Source of the DNA: Lachnospiraceae bacterium
Lineage (GTDB): Bacteria > Bacillota > Clostridia > Lachnospirales > Lachnospiraceae
DNA: 47,832 bases
Reading direction: 5' to 3'
NCBI GenBank assembly: GCA_017439665.1
Contig: JAFSIS010000019.1
Span: 1 to 47,832 of the forward strand
Shown here: positions 32,472 through 43,024 of the stretch, piece by piece
Numbering within the stretch: position 1 is the stretch's first letter
How the letters are laid out: each line of letters starts with the position of its first letter
Made by a program: the position numbers and the translations under genes
The notes under the pieces: generated by a model
What the model was told of the DNA's origin: nothing
The model's input: only the letters and a program-made list of their open reading frames with translations
Databases searched by the model: none

Positions 32472-33320
32472 ATGTATCAGGCAGGCCTGGTTTTAGAGGG
32501 AGGAGGCATGAAGGGTGTCTACACCTCAGGAGTATTGGATTTTTTCCTGGAAAAAGATCTGGAATTCTCCCATTGCTACGGAGTATCAGCAGGAGCCTGC
32601 AACCTTTGTTCGTTTTTATCCAAACAGAAACGCAGGGGCTACAGAAGCCTGACGGAGTATATGGATAATAAGCGGTATTGTGGTGTCTACAGCCTGCTGA
32701 CCGACGGAAATATTTTTAACAGTAAATTTGCTTATGATCTGGTGCCAAACTACCTTCTGCCCTTTGATTATGAAACCTATAAAGAGTATCCGGGAAAGGC
32801 CTATGCTGTGGCTACCAATCTGGAAACGGGCAGAGCAGAGTATTTATCCATGATGGACGCCGAGGATTCCATGAAGGCAGTACAGGCATCGGCTTCCCTG
32901 CCCCTGGTGTCCCGGAATGTGGAGTATCGGGGGAAATATTATCTGGATGGCGGAATTGCAGATTCTATTCCTATTCAGCGGTCCATTCTGGATGGAAACC
33001 GAAAAAATGTGGTTGTCCTGACCAAGGAAATGGGATACCGCAGAAAGCCTGGCAGCCATTTGGAACTGATTAAGGTCAGATATCGAAAATACCCAAAGGT
33101 CTATGAGCTCATGAAAGAGAGGCATACTGCATATAATGAGACTATGGACTATCTTATGGAGCAGGTGAAAAATGGGCAGGCATTTGTGATTCAGCCTAAA
33201 CAGAAAAATACCATCGGCCGGATAGAAAAAGATTCAGCGAAGATGGAGGCTTTGTATCGCAGCGGCTATGAGGATGCCGAAAGCTGCTATGAAAAGCTGC
33301 TGGCCTACCTGGAGGGATAG
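32472..33320 (+). CDS. Patatin-like phospholipase family protein
   Basis: This 282-aa cytosolic or membrane-associated lipid acyl hydrolase is of the RssA/YjjU type. The oxyanion loop EGGGMKGVYTSGVLD, nucleophile Ser39 in GVSAG, and catalytic Asp159 in LDGGIADSIP make a complete Ser-Asp dyad. No signal peptide is seen. It starts 6 bp after the aminotransferase stop, so they are co-transcribed; uppP begins about 100 bp further on. The natural lipid substrate is unknown. Confidence 0.93.
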   Translation: MYQAGLVLEGGGMKGVYTSGVLDFFLEKDLEFSHCYGVSAGACNLCSFLSKQKRRGYRSLTEYMDNKRYCGVYSLLTDGNIFNSKFAYDLVPNYLLPFDYETYKEYPGKAYAVATNLETGRAEYLSMMDAEDSMKAVQASASLPLVSRNVEYRGKYYLDGGIADSIPIQRSILDGNRKNVVVLTKEMGYRRKPGSHLELIKVRYRKYPKVYELMKERHTAYNETMDYLMEQVKNGQAFVIQPKQKNTIGRIEKDSAKMEALYRSGYEDAESCYEKLLAYLEG

Positions 33321-33417
33321 GAGATATTCGGTTGCCCTGTTGAGGGCAGAGGATCAGGGAAAAGAGATTTTATCTCTACAGTAAAAGATATAGATATGGT
33401 AGAAGGAGCGTAAAAGA

Positions 33418-34239
33418 ATGCTGGAATTGATCAAGGCAATTTTATTCGGTATTGTGGAGGGGATTACGGAATGGCTTCCCATCAGCAGCACCGGCCATAT
33501 GATTCTGCTGAATGAATTTATTACCCTGAATGTATCAGACAAATTCTGGGAAATGTTTCTGGTAGTGATCCAGTTGGGGGCAATCCTGGCAGTAGTTTTG
33601 CTGTTTTGGAAGAAAATTTTCCCCTTTGATCTTAGTGGCGGGCAGGTGATCAAAAAAGATATTCTGGCCCTTTGGATGAAAATTATCGTAGCCTGTATAC
33701 CGGCGGCAGTTGTGGGAATCCTGTTCGACGATATTCTGGATAAATATCTTTATAACTATACGGTGGTTTCCCTGGCACTCATCCTTTTTGGTATTGCTTT
33801 CATTATTATAGAAGAAAAAAATAAGGGGAAGATTTCCCGGATCAACTCTCTGGCAGAAATTACCTGGAATACGGCATTGATCATAGGATTTTTTCAGCTG
33901 ATCGCAGCCATCTTTCCCGGAACCAGCCGGTCAGGAGCCACCATTGTGGGTGCACTACTGATCGGAGTATCCCGTACAGTAGCAGCTGAGTTTACCTTTT
34001 TTCTGGCCATTCCCGTTATGCTGGGAGCCAGCCTTTTAAAGCTGTTAAAGTTTGGCTTTGCGTTTTCCTCTTCTGAGGTTCTGATCCTTGTAAGCGGTAT
34101 GCTAGTGGCCTTTCTGGTATCCATCGTAGTCATCCGGTTTTTGATGGATTACATTAAAAAGCATGACTTTAAGGTATTTGGCTGGTACCGTATCGTGCTG
34201 GGAGCATTGGTATTATGTTATTTTAGTCTATTTGCATAA
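33418..34239 (+). CDS. uppP: Undecaprenyl-diphosphatase
   Basis: This 273-aa integral membrane phosphatase converts undecaprenyl diphosphate to the monophosphate, recycling the lipid carrier of cell-wall synthesis; overexpression of the family (BacA) confers bacitracin resistance. Motifs are GIVEGITEWLPISSTGHM near the N terminus, with catalytic Glu, Ser and His, and FPGTSRSGATI. About eight helices. AAGGAG ribosome site. The upstream 97 bp hold only short hairpins. Confidence 0.96.
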   Translation: MLELIKAILFGIVEGITEWLPISSTGHMILLNEFITLNVSDKFWEMFLVVIQLGAILAVVLLFWKKIFPFDLSGGQVIKKDILALWMKIIVACIPAAVVGILFDDILDKYLYNYTVVSLALILFGIAFIIIEEKNKGKISRINSLAEITWNTALIIGFFQLIAAIFPGTSRSGATIVGALLIGVSRTVAAEFTFFLAIPVMLGASLLKLLKFGFAFSSSEVLILVSGMLVAFLVSIVVIRFLMDYIKKHDFKVFGWYRIVLGALVLCYFSLFA

Positions 34240-34280
34240 AAATTAACAAATCTTTCATCATCCTTTGTCAAGAAAATTTA

Positions 34281-34309
34281 TTGACGATATTTAAAAATAA
34301 TAGTAAACT
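34281..34309 (+). promoter_or_regulatory. Candidate promoter of the DUF6465 gene
   Basis: TTGACG (34281-34286) and TAAACT (34304-34309) are 17 bp apart. A second option is TATAAT at 34377-34382 with TGCACA 17 bp upstream. A small dyad TTGTAA/TTACAA (34330-34348) lies between the two. Confidence 0.5.
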
Positions 34310-34435
34310 TTTCTCTATAAAATGAAAACTTGTAATGTTTAGTTACAAAAGTATGCACATGAAAATCGGTTGAGGGTATAATGCTGAATACAGTTTGCAG
34401 AATTCCCTGTACCAAAGTTTCGGATGGGAGAACAG

Positions 34436-34867
34436 ATGAAAGCAAAAGTGATTAAGACTACAGCAGAAGCTGTAACCAAAGTACCTGAAGTGAAGGCAGC
34501 AGTGGCTGAGACAGCAGCAAGTGATAAGACAGCAGAAGTAAAGGAAGAAGCTAATGCAGACGTAAAGCCTGCCAAAGGAGCAAAGAAAACCACGACAAAG
34601 AAAGCAGCAGCTACCAAAGCAACTACTGCAAAGACTACTGCAGCTAAAAGTGCAGTAAAGAAGGAAGTTAAGGCCAGCATCACCGTTCAGTTTGAAGGTA
34701 AGTCCTATTCTCAGGAAGAATTGATGAAAATTGCTAAGGACGTTTGGAAATTCGATCTGAAGAAGAAGGTTGGCGATTTAAAGAGCGTTGAATTATACGT
34801 TAAACCTGAAGAGAACACCTGCTACTATGTCATGAATAATGAAATTGCAGGCAGCTTCAGTTTATAA
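34436..34867 (+). CDS. DUF6465-type protein with a Lys/Ala-rich H1-like region
   Basis: This protein has 143 aa. The first 80 or so residues are low-complexity Ala, Lys, Thr, Val and Glu, ending in a basic stretch of the KKTTTKKAAATKATTAK kind that resembles histone H1 tails. The compact C-terminal domain (about 85-143) has ASITVQFEGKSYS, VWKFDLKKKVGDLKSVELYVKPEE and YYVMNNEIAGSFSL. I believe this is the Clostridia-restricted DUF6465 family; that name is from memory. DNA or RNA binding is only an inference from the basic tail. The start ATG at 34436 follows GGGAG by five or six bases; an in-frame ATG lies at 34424. It has its own promoter and terminator. Confidence 0.8.
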   Translation: MKAKVIKTTAEAVTKVPEVKAAVAETAASDKTAEVKEEANADVKPAKGAKKTTTKKAAATKATTAKTTAAKSAVKKEVKASITVQFEGKSYSQEELMKIAKDVWKFDLKKKVGDLKSVELYVKPEENTCYYVMNNEIAGSFSL

Positions 34868-34885
34868 GGATTAACTGGAATACAT

Positions 34886-34923
34886 AAATCCCGGAATCTC
34901 TGTAAAGGTTCCGGGATTTTTTT
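34886..34923 (+). terminator. Terminator of the DUF6465 gene
   Basis: An 11-bp stem, AAATCCCGGAA with TTCCGGGATTT, has a 12-nt loop and runs into a T-tract to 34923. Confidence 0.9.
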
Positions 34924-34974
34924 AGATCCGTCCGGGTTTAATAATTATTTTAGAAATATTTTAGGCTTAACTTG

Positions 34975-35003
34975 TTGACAATAAGATAGGTAGATGCTAT
35001 TTT
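34975..35003 (+). promoter_or_regulatory. Promoter of the hrcA-grpE-dnaK-dnaJ operon
   Basis: TTGACA (34975-34980) and TATTTT (34998-35003) are 17 bp apart. The predicted transcription start falls just before the CIRCE operator. Confidence 0.8.
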
Positions 35004-35017
35004 ATGGTAAGAAGATG

Positions 35018-35044
35018 TTAGCACTCAAAAGAAGAGAGTGCTAA
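35018..35044. promoter_or_regulatory. CIRCE operator (HrcA binding site)
   Basis: The sequence is the perfect inverted repeat TTAGCACTC-N9-GAGTGCTAA, identical to the CIRCE consensus. HrcA bound here represses the operon, and the GroE chaperonin is needed to keep HrcA active, so heat stress relieves repression. Confidence 0.97.
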
Positions 35045-35068
35045 TAACAAAAGAAAGGGGTGATGGGG

Positions 35069-36097
35069 TTGCAATTGGATGAAAGAAAAATGAAGATTCT
35101 GCAGGCCATCATCCGAAATTATCTGGAGACAGGCGAACCGGTAGGAAGCAGAACCATTTCCAAGTACACGGATCTGAACCTAAGCAGTGCGACCATCCGC
35201 AATGAAATGGCAGATCTGGAGGAGATGGGCTATATTTTACAGCCTCATACCTCGGCAGGAAGGATTCCTTCCGATGCAGGTTATCGTCTCTATGTGGATC
35301 TGATGATGGCAGAGAAGGAACGGGAAGTGGAGGAGATGAAGGAGGTTCTTCTGGAAAAGGAAGACCGACTGGACAATCTCTTAAAACAGACCGCCAAGCT
35401 TCTTGCTGTGAATACCAATTATGCAACCATGATCTCGGCTCCCAGCCTTTATCACAACAAGCTGAAATTTCTGCAGCTTTCCCGGGTGGAAAAGAATCAG
35501 CTGCTGGCGGTCATCGTCATCGAAGGCAACGTGATCAAGAACACCATCCTGGATGTAGATGAGGTACTTACCGATGAGACGCTGCTGAAGCTGAATATTC
35601 TGCTGAATACCCATTTAAACGGGATGGCGGTTGAGGAGATCAATCTTCCGCTGATCACCGCTCTCAAGCGTCAGGCCGGAATTCACAGTGAGATCATCAG
35701 TGAGGTGATCGATGCGGTAGCAGAGGCCATTAAGGCAGATGATAACCTGGAGATTTACACCAGCGGAGCCAACAATATTTTTAAATATCCGGAGCTGGCT
35801 GATCATCAGAGGGCCAGCGAGCTTATTAATACTTTTGAAGAGAAAAAAGAACTCACCGAGCTGGTGAAGGAAACTCTGGCAGAGGAGAACCAGACCGGTA
35901 TTCAGGTATATATCGGAAAGGAATCACCACTGGAAAACATGGATGACTGCAGTATTGTTACCGCAACCTATGAGCTGGGTGAGGGAATGAAAGGAACCAT
36001 CGGCATCATCGGTCCCAAGCGAATGGATTATGACAAGGTAGTGGATAATCTGAAAAATGTAATGCGGCAGCTGGATGCAGTATACAGAAAAGATTAA
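35069..36097 (+). CDS. hrcA: Heat-inducible transcription repressor HrcA
   Basis: This repressor of about 342 aa has an N-terminal winged helix (LDERKMKILQAIIRNYLETGEPVGSRTIS, then LSSATIRNEMADLEEMGYI and HTSAGRIPSDAGYR) and a GAF-like dimerisation domain ending in GTIGIIGPKRMDYDKV. Family members begin MQLDERK, which corresponds to TTG at 35069; AAAGGGG then lies eight bases upstream. ATG at 35063 or GTG at 35060 are alternatives but sit too close to that site. It binds the CIRCE element just upstream and so regulates itself with grpE, dnaK and dnaJ. Confidence 0.95.
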   Translation: MQLDERKMKILQAIIRNYLETGEPVGSRTISKYTDLNLSSATIRNEMADLEEMGYILQPHTSAGRIPSDAGYRLYVDLMMAEKEREVEEMKEVLLEKEDRLDNLLKQTAKLLAVNTNYATMISAPSLYHNKLKFLQLSRVEKNQLLAVIVIEGNVIKNTILDVDEVLTDETLLKLNILLNTHLNGMAVEEINLPLITALKRQAGIHSEIISEVIDAVAEAIKADDNLEIYTSGANNIFKYPELADHQRASELINTFEEKKELTELVKETLAEENQTGIQVYIGKESPLENMDDCSIVTATYELGEGMKGTIGIIGPKRMDYDKVVDNLKNVMRQLDAVYRKD

Positions 36098-36147
36098 GTG
36101 GCTGTGAAAAGATAAACGGCTGTAAGATATAGAAAGGAAAGAAGATC

Positions 36148-36828
36148 GTGCAGGATATTTTTGAGGAAGAATTAGAGGATATGGTGGCAGAGGAAATCGC
36201 AAGAGAAAGAGCAGAAGCTTCCCCTGTGGATGAAGCTGCCGAAAGTACGCAGGGAGAGGGGGAAACGGAGGCTGCAGACAGTGAACAGGAGGCAGAAGGA
36301 GCCGGGGAAGCTGTCGGAGAAGAAGCAGAAGAAGCTTCGGGAGAAAAGAAAGGCGAGAAAAAGTTTTTCCAGAAAAAAGCAGATAAGAAAACCGCAGCTC
36401 TGGAAGAAAAGATTGCCGAGCTGGAGGATAAGACCAAACGGCAGATGGCTGAATTTGATAATTTTCGTAAGCGTACGGAAAAAGAAAAATCCCAGATGTT
36501 TGAAACCGGTGCGAAAAGCATCATAGAGAAGATCTTACCCGTTATCGATAATTTTGAGCGGGGACTGGCAGCTGTAGGTGAGGATAATAAAGATTCCTTT
36601 TATGACGGCATGTGTATGATCCATAAGCAGATGCTGGCTGAACTGGAAAAGATCGGTGTTACTCCCATTGAAGCATTGGGACAGGAATTTGACCCCAATC
36701 TTCACAATGCGGTGATGCAGGTAGAAAGTGAAGAATTTGAATCAGGCTTCATAGCCCAGGAATTACAGAAGGGATATAAGTATAGAGATACTGTAGTTAG
36801 ATACAGTATGGTGGCAGTAGTGCAATAA
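36148..36828 (+). CDS. grpE: Nucleotide exchange factor GrpE
   Basis: This 226-aa co-chaperone releases ADP from DnaK. A long acidic Glu/Ala-rich N-terminal region (about 1-75) precedes the coiled-coil dimer helix (LEEKIAELEDKTKRQMAEFDNFRKRTEKE) and the C-terminal beta domain with EFDPNLHNAVMQVE and YKYRDTVVRYSMVAV. The start is GTG at 36148 with AAAGGAAAG upstream. It lies between hrcA and dnaK in the usual order. The acidic tail is longer than in E. coli GrpE (197 aa). Confidence 0.95.
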   Translation: MQDIFEEELEDMVAEEIARERAEASPVDEAAESTQGEGETEAADSEQEAEGAGEAVGEEAEEASGEKKGEKKFFQKKADKKTAALEEKIAELEDKTKRQMAEFDNFRKRTEKEKSQMFETGAKSIIEKILPVIDNFERGLAAVGEDNKDSFYDGMCMIHKQMLAELEKIGVTPIEALGQEFDPNLHNAVMQVESEEFESGFIAQELQKGYKYRDTVVRYSMVAVVQ

Positions 36829-36934
36829 TGCGATGTATTATTGCCAATGGATGCCGCTATTCGTGTCCATAGGTAATGCCTGGCATGGATATAAAGGATA
36901 AGAAAGTTTTCAATTGAATATTTAACTTGTGTAG

Positions 36935-38812
<1,878 letters not shown>

Positions 38813-38862
38813 TTGAGGATGACTGCTTACAGATAAGCAGAGGTATCAAGAGACTATTTAAG

Positions 38863-38891
38863 GCTGCCGGGACATTTTACACCGGCAGCCA
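38863..38891 (+). other. Stem-loop between dnaK and dnaJ
   Basis: GGCTGCCGGG and CCGGCAGCC pair for nine bases around a loop of about ten. No T-tract follows, so it is more likely an mRNA stabiliser or processing site than a full terminator. It would permit unequal dnaK and dnaJ levels. Confidence 0.55.
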
Positions 38892-38921
38892 TTAATGGGT
38901 TTTTAGAATGGAGAAATTAGT

Positions 38922-40100
38922 ATGGCAGAGCAAAAGAGAGATTATTATGAGGTTCTGGGCGTAGATAAGAATGCCGATGATGCCGCCCTGAAGAAGGCGT
39001 ATCGTGTTTTGGCAAAGAAATATCATCCCGATATGAATCCCGGAGATGCTGAGGCAGAAAAGAAATTTAAAGAGGCCTCTGAAGCCTATGCGGTATTAAG
39101 TGATCCGGATAAAAGGCGTCAGTACGATCAGTTCGGCCATGCTGCTTTTGATCAGGGAGCCGGTGGCGGTGGATTTGGAGGCTTTGATTTCAGTGGTGCT
39201 GACTTCGGGGATATCTTTGGTGATATTTTCGGTGATTTTTTTGGTGGCGGACGCAGCCGCGGAAGAACCAACAATGGCCCCATGAAGGGGAGCAATATCC
39301 GCACCAGCGTAAGAGTCACCTTTGAAGAAGCAGTGTTCGGCTGTGAAAAAGAAATTGAACTGAATACCAAGGATGAATGTAAGACCTGTCACGGTACCGG
39401 TGCAAAGCCGGGAACCAGTCCGGAAACCTGCAGTAAGTGTGGCGGTAAGGGGCAGGTGGTCTTCACCCAGCAGTCCTTCTTTGGTACGGTAAGAAATGTA
39501 CAGGCCTGTCCTGACTGTCAGGGAACCGGTAAGGTGATCCGGGAAAAATGTCCCGACTGTCATGGTTCAGGATACATCCCCATGCGCAAACGTTTTGCCG
39601 TGGATATTCCGGCTGGTATCGATAATGGTCAGTGTAAACGGCTTACCGGACAGGGTGAACCGGGAGTAAATGGAGGACCCAGAGGTGATGTTCTGGTAGA
39701 AGTGATCGTAGGCCGTCATCCCATCTTCCAGAGACAGGAGTATAATATCTACTCTACCGTTCCCGTATCCTTTGCAGTAGCAGCCCTGGGCGGTGATGTG
39801 ATCATCGATACCGTAGACGGAAAAGTGATCTACGAAGTAAAACCGGGAACCCAGACGGATACCCGTGTGCGGCTGAAGGGCAAGGGTGTGCCTTCCTTAC
39901 GGAACCGTGAGGTCCGGGGAGATCATTATGTTACTCTTGTGGTACAGGTGCCGGATAAGCTTTCTCATGATGCCAAGGAGCTGCTTCGTAAATTTGATGA
40001 AGAGACCGGAGACAGTCTGAATGCAGCCAAGAGGTTAAGCGGCGAAGATCCGGATAAGCCCGGTGGACATAAAAAGAAAAAGGGATTATTTAATAAATGA
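38922..40100 (+). CDS. dnaJ: Molecular chaperone DnaJ (Hsp40)
   Basis: This 392-aa type I J-protein stimulates DnaK ATPase. The J domain carries HPD in [11 protein letters not shown] Gly/Phe-rich linker (about 75-115) follows, then four zinc repeats [24 protein letters not shown] and CPDCHGSG, and the C-terminal substrate-binding domains. It ends in a Lys-rich tail ([12 protein letters not shown]). It is the last gene of the CIRCE operon, with a very strong terminator after it. Confidence 0.98.
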   Translation: MAEQKRDYYEVLGVDKNADDAALKKAYRVLAKKYHPDMNPGDAEAEKKFKEASEAYAVLSDPDKRRQYDQFGHAAFDQGAGGGGFGGFDFSGADFGDIFGDIFGDFFGGGRSRGRTNNGPMKGSNIRTSVRVTFEEAVFGCEKEIELNTKDECKTCHGTGAKPGTSPETCSKCGGKGQVVFTQQSFFGTVRNVQACPDCQGTGKVIREKCPDCHGSGYIPMRKRFAVDIPAGIDNGQCKRLTGQGEPGVNGGPRGDVLVEVIVGRHPIFQRQEYNIYSTVPVSFAVAALGGDVIIDTVDGKVIYEVKPGTQTDTRVRLKGKGVPSLRNREVRGDHYVTLVVQVPDKLSHDAKELLRKFDEETGDSLNAAKRLSGEDPDKPGGHKKKKGLFNK

Positions 40101-40112
40101 TCCTGACAAAAT

Positions 40113-40156
40113 AGAAGGGGCTGCTGCAAGAATATTGCAGCAGCCCCTTCTATTTT
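40113..40156 (+). terminator. Terminator of the dnaK operon
   Basis: A perfect 17-bp stem (40113-40129 with 40135-40151) has a 5-nt loop GAATA and is followed by ATTTTGG. The core GGGGCTGCTGCA resembles other terminators in this window. Confidence 0.9.
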
Positions 40157-40187
40157 GGTTATTTTCCCCGAGTAAATACACTATTGA

Positions 40188-40216
40188 TTTACAAACAGGC
40201 TGTGGCAAGGTATAAT
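40188..40216 (+). promoter_or_regulatory. Promoter of the sua5-rpiB-upp group
   Basis: TTTACA (40188-40193) and a perfect TATAAT (40211-40216) are 17 bp apart. The leader before sua5 is about 35 nt. Confidence 0.8.
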
Positions 40217-40224
40217 GAAGCCGC

Positions 40225-40256
40225 AAGGAGTGCGTCGGTTTGACGCCTGAAATGAT
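40225..40256 (+). promoter_or_regulatory. Ribosome site separated from the sua5 start by a hairpin
   Basis: AAGGAG (40225-40230) is 26 nt from the ATG at 40257, too far for normal use. Between them GCGTC-GGTTT-GACGC (40232-40246) can fold; if it does, the effective spacing falls to about 11 nt. No other ribosome site is seen near the start. Confidence 0.45.
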
Positions 40257-41306
40257 ATGAAAACAAAAATCGTTGAGATTAAACATGATGGTGAGCAGAA
40301 TCTTGTTCTGAAAGAAGCCGGTGAGATCATCAAAGCCGGTGGCCTGGTGGCCTTTCCCACGGAGACCGTTTACGGTCTGGGCGGAGATGCTCTGAATCCG
40401 GAAAGTGCCTGTAAAATTTATGCCGCCAAGGGACGTCCTTCAGATAATCCGCTGATTGTGCATATCAGTGATCTGGGGCAGCTGAATGAGCTGGCAGAAG
40501 ATATTCCCGAGGAAGCCTGGAGGCTGGCGGAGGCCTTCTGGCCGGGGCCGCTGACCATGGTTTTGCAAAAGTCGGAAAGAGTACCGAAGGAAACTACAGG
40601 AGGGCTTGATACGGTGGCAGTGAGGATGCCTGATCACCCCGCAGCCCTGGAGTTTATCCGGCAGGCCGGAGGTTTCGTGGCTGCACCCAGTGCCAATCTG
40701 TCGGGACGGCCAAGTCCCACTTCCTTCAAATATGTGATAGAAGATATGAGCGGAAGGATCGAAATGATCCTGGCCGGAGAAGATAGTAGGATAGGGTTGG
40801 AATCTACCATTGTGGATCTGACTTCTGACACCTATGTCATATTAAGGCCGGGATATATTACCCGGGATATGCTGGAGAAGGTGTTAGGCAGGGTGGAAAC
40901 GGATCCCACTCTTATGGATGGCAGCTGTACCACGGCCCCCAGGGCTCCGGGAATGCGGTATCGTCATTATGCACCCAAAGGGGAGCTGACCCTCGTGAAG
41001 GGAGAAGAAGGGGCAGTAGCCAGGCGGATCGCAGAAGAGATCAGGAAGGCAAAAGCTGCCGGGAAAAAAACGGGAATCATCTGTACGAAGGAGAGCTTTT
41101 CCCATTATCAGGCTGACAGTATAAAGTGTCTGGGCGGTCGCAGGGATGAGGAGGCCATTGCTCATCATCTTTACCGTATTTTACGGGAATTTGATGAGGA
41201 GGGTGTGGAAATTATTCTGTCTGAAAGCTTTTCGGAATATGGCATGGGACAGGCCATTATGAACCGGCTGCTGAAAGCGGCAGGCTACCGGGTGATACAG
41301 CTTTAA
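40257..41306 (+). CDS. sua5: Threonylcarbamoyl-AMP synthase
   Basis: This 349-aa enzyme makes threonylcarbamoyl-AMP from Thr, bicarbonate and ATP, the first step of t6A37 formation in tRNAs reading ANN codons. The N-terminal YrdC domain has KAGGLVAFPTETVYGLGGDA, KGRPSDNPLIVHI and APSANLSGRPSPT; the C-terminal Sua5 domain (about 215-349) follows PGMRYRHYAPKGEL. This is the long YwlC/Sua5 form usual in Firmicutes. An in-frame stop at 40248 excludes a longer N terminus. rpiB follows after 57 bp. Confidence 0.95.
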   Translation: MKTKIVEIKHDGEQNLVLKEAGEIIKAGGLVAFPTETVYGLGGDALNPESACKIYAAKGRPSDNPLIVHISDLGQLNELAEDIPEEAWRLAEAFWPGPLTMVLQKSERVPKETTGGLDTVAVRMPDHPAALEFIRQAGGFVAAPSANLSGRPSPTSFKYVIEDMSGRIEMILAGEDSRIGLESTIVDLTSDTYVILRPGYITRDMLEKVLGRVETDPTLMDGSCTTAPRAPGMRYRHYAPKGELTLVKGEEGAVARRIAEEIRKAKAAGKKTGIICTKESFSHYQADSIKCLGGRRDEEAIAHHLYRILREFDEEGVEIILSESFSEYGMGQAIMNRLLKAAGYRVIQL

Positions 41307-41363
41307 GAAAAAACTGTCAGCAAAAGAATTAACATATATTTACAGGCAAAAGGGAGGACAACT

Positions 41364-41792
41364 ATGATAGCATTAGGCAGTGACCACGGTGGTTACGATA
41401 TGAAAAAAGCAGTGATGGAGTATCTGGATGAACAGAAGATCCCTTATAAGGATTTTGGTTGTTATGACAAAACCTCCTGTGATTACCCTTTGTTTGGCCG
41501 GGCAGCAGCCCAGGCAGTAGCCAGCGGAGAATGTGAGAAGGGGATCGTGATCTGTACTACGGGAATCGGTATTTCCATGGTAGCCAATAAGGTGAAGGGA
41601 GTACGGGCCGCGCTGTGTACAGATCCCTACTCGGCAAAGATGACCAGACTTCATAATGATGCCAATGTACTTGCCCTGGGCGGCGGTGTGACCGGTAAAA
41701 ATATGGCGCTGGAGATCGTAGAGGTCTTTTTAGCTACAGAATTTTCCGAAGGAGAAAATCATATCCGGAGGATCGGTTTGATCGAGGAGTAA
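41364..41792 (+). CDS. rpiB: Ribose 5-phosphate isomerase B
   Basis: This 142-aa enzyme of the RpiB/LacAB family interconverts ribose-5-phosphate and ribulose-5-phosphate. Motifs are [10 protein letters not shown] at the N terminus, [16 protein letters not shown] with the catalytic Cys, and the phosphate-binding Arg residues near [22 protein letters not shown] ribosome site. In this neighbourhood it could feed PRPP for the uracil phosphoribosyltransferase encoded next. Confidence 0.95.
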   Translation: MIALGSDHGGYDMKKAVMEYLDEQKIPYKDFGCYDKTSCDYPLFGRAAAQAVASGECEKGIVICTTGIGISMVANKVKGVRAALCTDPYSAKMTRLHNDANVLALGGGVTGKNMALEIVEVFLATEFSEGENHIRRIGLIEE

Positions 41793-41872
41793 ATCCAAAA
41801 GCAGGAAAAGCAAAGAGTGATCATAAGGAATGGAGAGAACAGAGGATAAGCCTCTGGAAAAGGAGAATTACA

Positions 41873-42502
41873 ATGGCAAAAACAGTAGTGATGAATCATC
41901 CCTTAATTCAGCATAAGATTGGTTATATCCGCAAAACGGACACAGGAACCAAAGATTTTAGAAATACCATCTCTGAAATTGCAGCACTGATCTGCTATGA
42001 GGCTACCAGAGAGCTTCCACTGGAGGATGTGGAGATCGAAACGCCCATCTGTAAGGCAACGGTAAAGCAGCTGAGGGGAAAAAAGATGGCGATCGTTCCC
42101 ATTCTGCGGGCAGGCCTGGGAATGGTAGACGGTGTACTGAATCTGATTCCTGCAGCCAAAGTGGGACATATCGGTCTGTACAGAGATCCGGATAGCCTTC
42201 AGCCCGTGGAATACTATTGTAAGCTTCCCAGCGATTGTGCGGAACGGGAGGTTTTTGTGGTGGATCCTATGCTGGCTACCGGCGGTTCTTCCGTTGCGGC
42301 GATCCAGATGTTAAAGGACAGAGGCTGTAAGAAGATCCATTTTATGTGTATCATTGCTGCACCTGAAGGAGTAAAGGCCATGGAAGAGGCGCATCCGGAT
42401 GTGGATATGTACATCGGTGCACTGGACGAAAAGCTGAACGACCACGGTTACATCGTTCCCGGTCTGGGCGATGCAGGTGACCGTATTTTTGGCACAAAAT
42501 AA
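41873..42502 (+). CDS. upp: Uracil phosphoribosyltransferase
   Basis: This 209-aa salvage enzyme converts uracil and PRPP to UMP. The PRPP-binding loop [13 protein letters not shown] is intact. Other family stretches are [29 protein letters not shown] and the C-terminal [18 protein letters not shown], which contacts uracil. Length matches the family. AAAGGAGA ribosome site. It is followed by dCMP deaminase, so two pyrimidine-metabolism genes lie together. Confidence 0.97.
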   Translation: MAKTVVMNHPLIQHKIGYIRKTDTGTKDFRNTISEIAALICYEATRELPLEDVEIETPICKATVKQLRGKKMAIVPILRAGLGMVDGVLNLIPAAKVGHIGLYRDPDSLQPVEYYCKLPSDCAEREVFVVDPMLATGGSSVAAIQMLKDRGCKKIHFMCIIAAPEGVKAMEEAHPDVDMYIGALDEKLNDHGYIVPGLGDAGDRIFGTK

Positions 42503-42536
42503 GGGCTGTTTATGGGTACTTAAGAAGGAAAAAGAG

Positions 42537-43016
42537 ATGAAGCGAAAAGATTATATCAGTTGGGATGAGTATTTTATGGGAGTCTCCCTGCTTTCCGGCA
42601 TGCGTTCCAAGGATCCCAATACCCAGGTGGGAGCCTGTATCGTGAGTGAAGATAATAAGATCCTTTCCATGGGTTACAACGGTTTTCCACTGGGGTGTTC
42701 GGATGAAGATTTTCCCTGGGAGCGAGAGGGAGAAATGCTGGATGCCAAGTATGCCTATGTAACCCACAGTGAGCTGAATGCCATCTTAAATTATCGGGGA
42801 GGAAGCCTGCAGGGGGCTAAACTGTACGTTTCTCTTTTTCCCTGTAATGAGTGTGCAAAGGCGATTATCCAGAGTGGGATCAGGACCGTAATTTATGATG
42901 ATGATAAGTATGCTGACAGCCCTGCCAGTATTGCTTCCCGGAAAATGTTCGATGCAGCCGGAGTGGTATACCGCAGATATAAACGGACAGGGCGCAGAAT
43001 AGAGATGGAGCTATAG
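42537..43016 (+). CDS. Deoxycytidylate deaminase (ComEB-like)
   Basis: This 159-aa zinc enzyme converts dCMP to dUMP, the precursor of thymidylate. The zinc site is complete: HSELNAI (His ligand and catalytic Glu) and PCNECAKAI (two Cys ligands). The start at 42537 has AAGGAAAAAGAG upstream and opens MKRKDYISWDEYFM, as in the family; the frame is open further upstream to 42471 but that overlaps upp. It belongs with sua5, rpiB and upp. Confidence 0.94.
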   Translation: MKRKDYISWDEYFMGVSLLSGMRSKDPNTQVGACIVSEDNKILSMGYNGFPLGCSDEDFPWEREGEMLDAKYAYVTHSELNAILNYRGGSLQGAKLYVSLFPCNECAKAIIQSGIRTVIYDDDKYADSPASIASRKMFDAAGVVYRRYKRTGRRIEMEL

Positions 43017-43024
43017 GTATTTTT

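Noticed and set aside
40214..40250. Eleven-codon upstream frame before sua5
   Set aside because: Its ATG lies within the -10 box, upstream of the predicted transcription start.
42471..42536. Extended N terminus for dCMP deaminase
   Set aside because: It overlaps the end of upp and lacks a ribosome site; family members begin at the position chosen.
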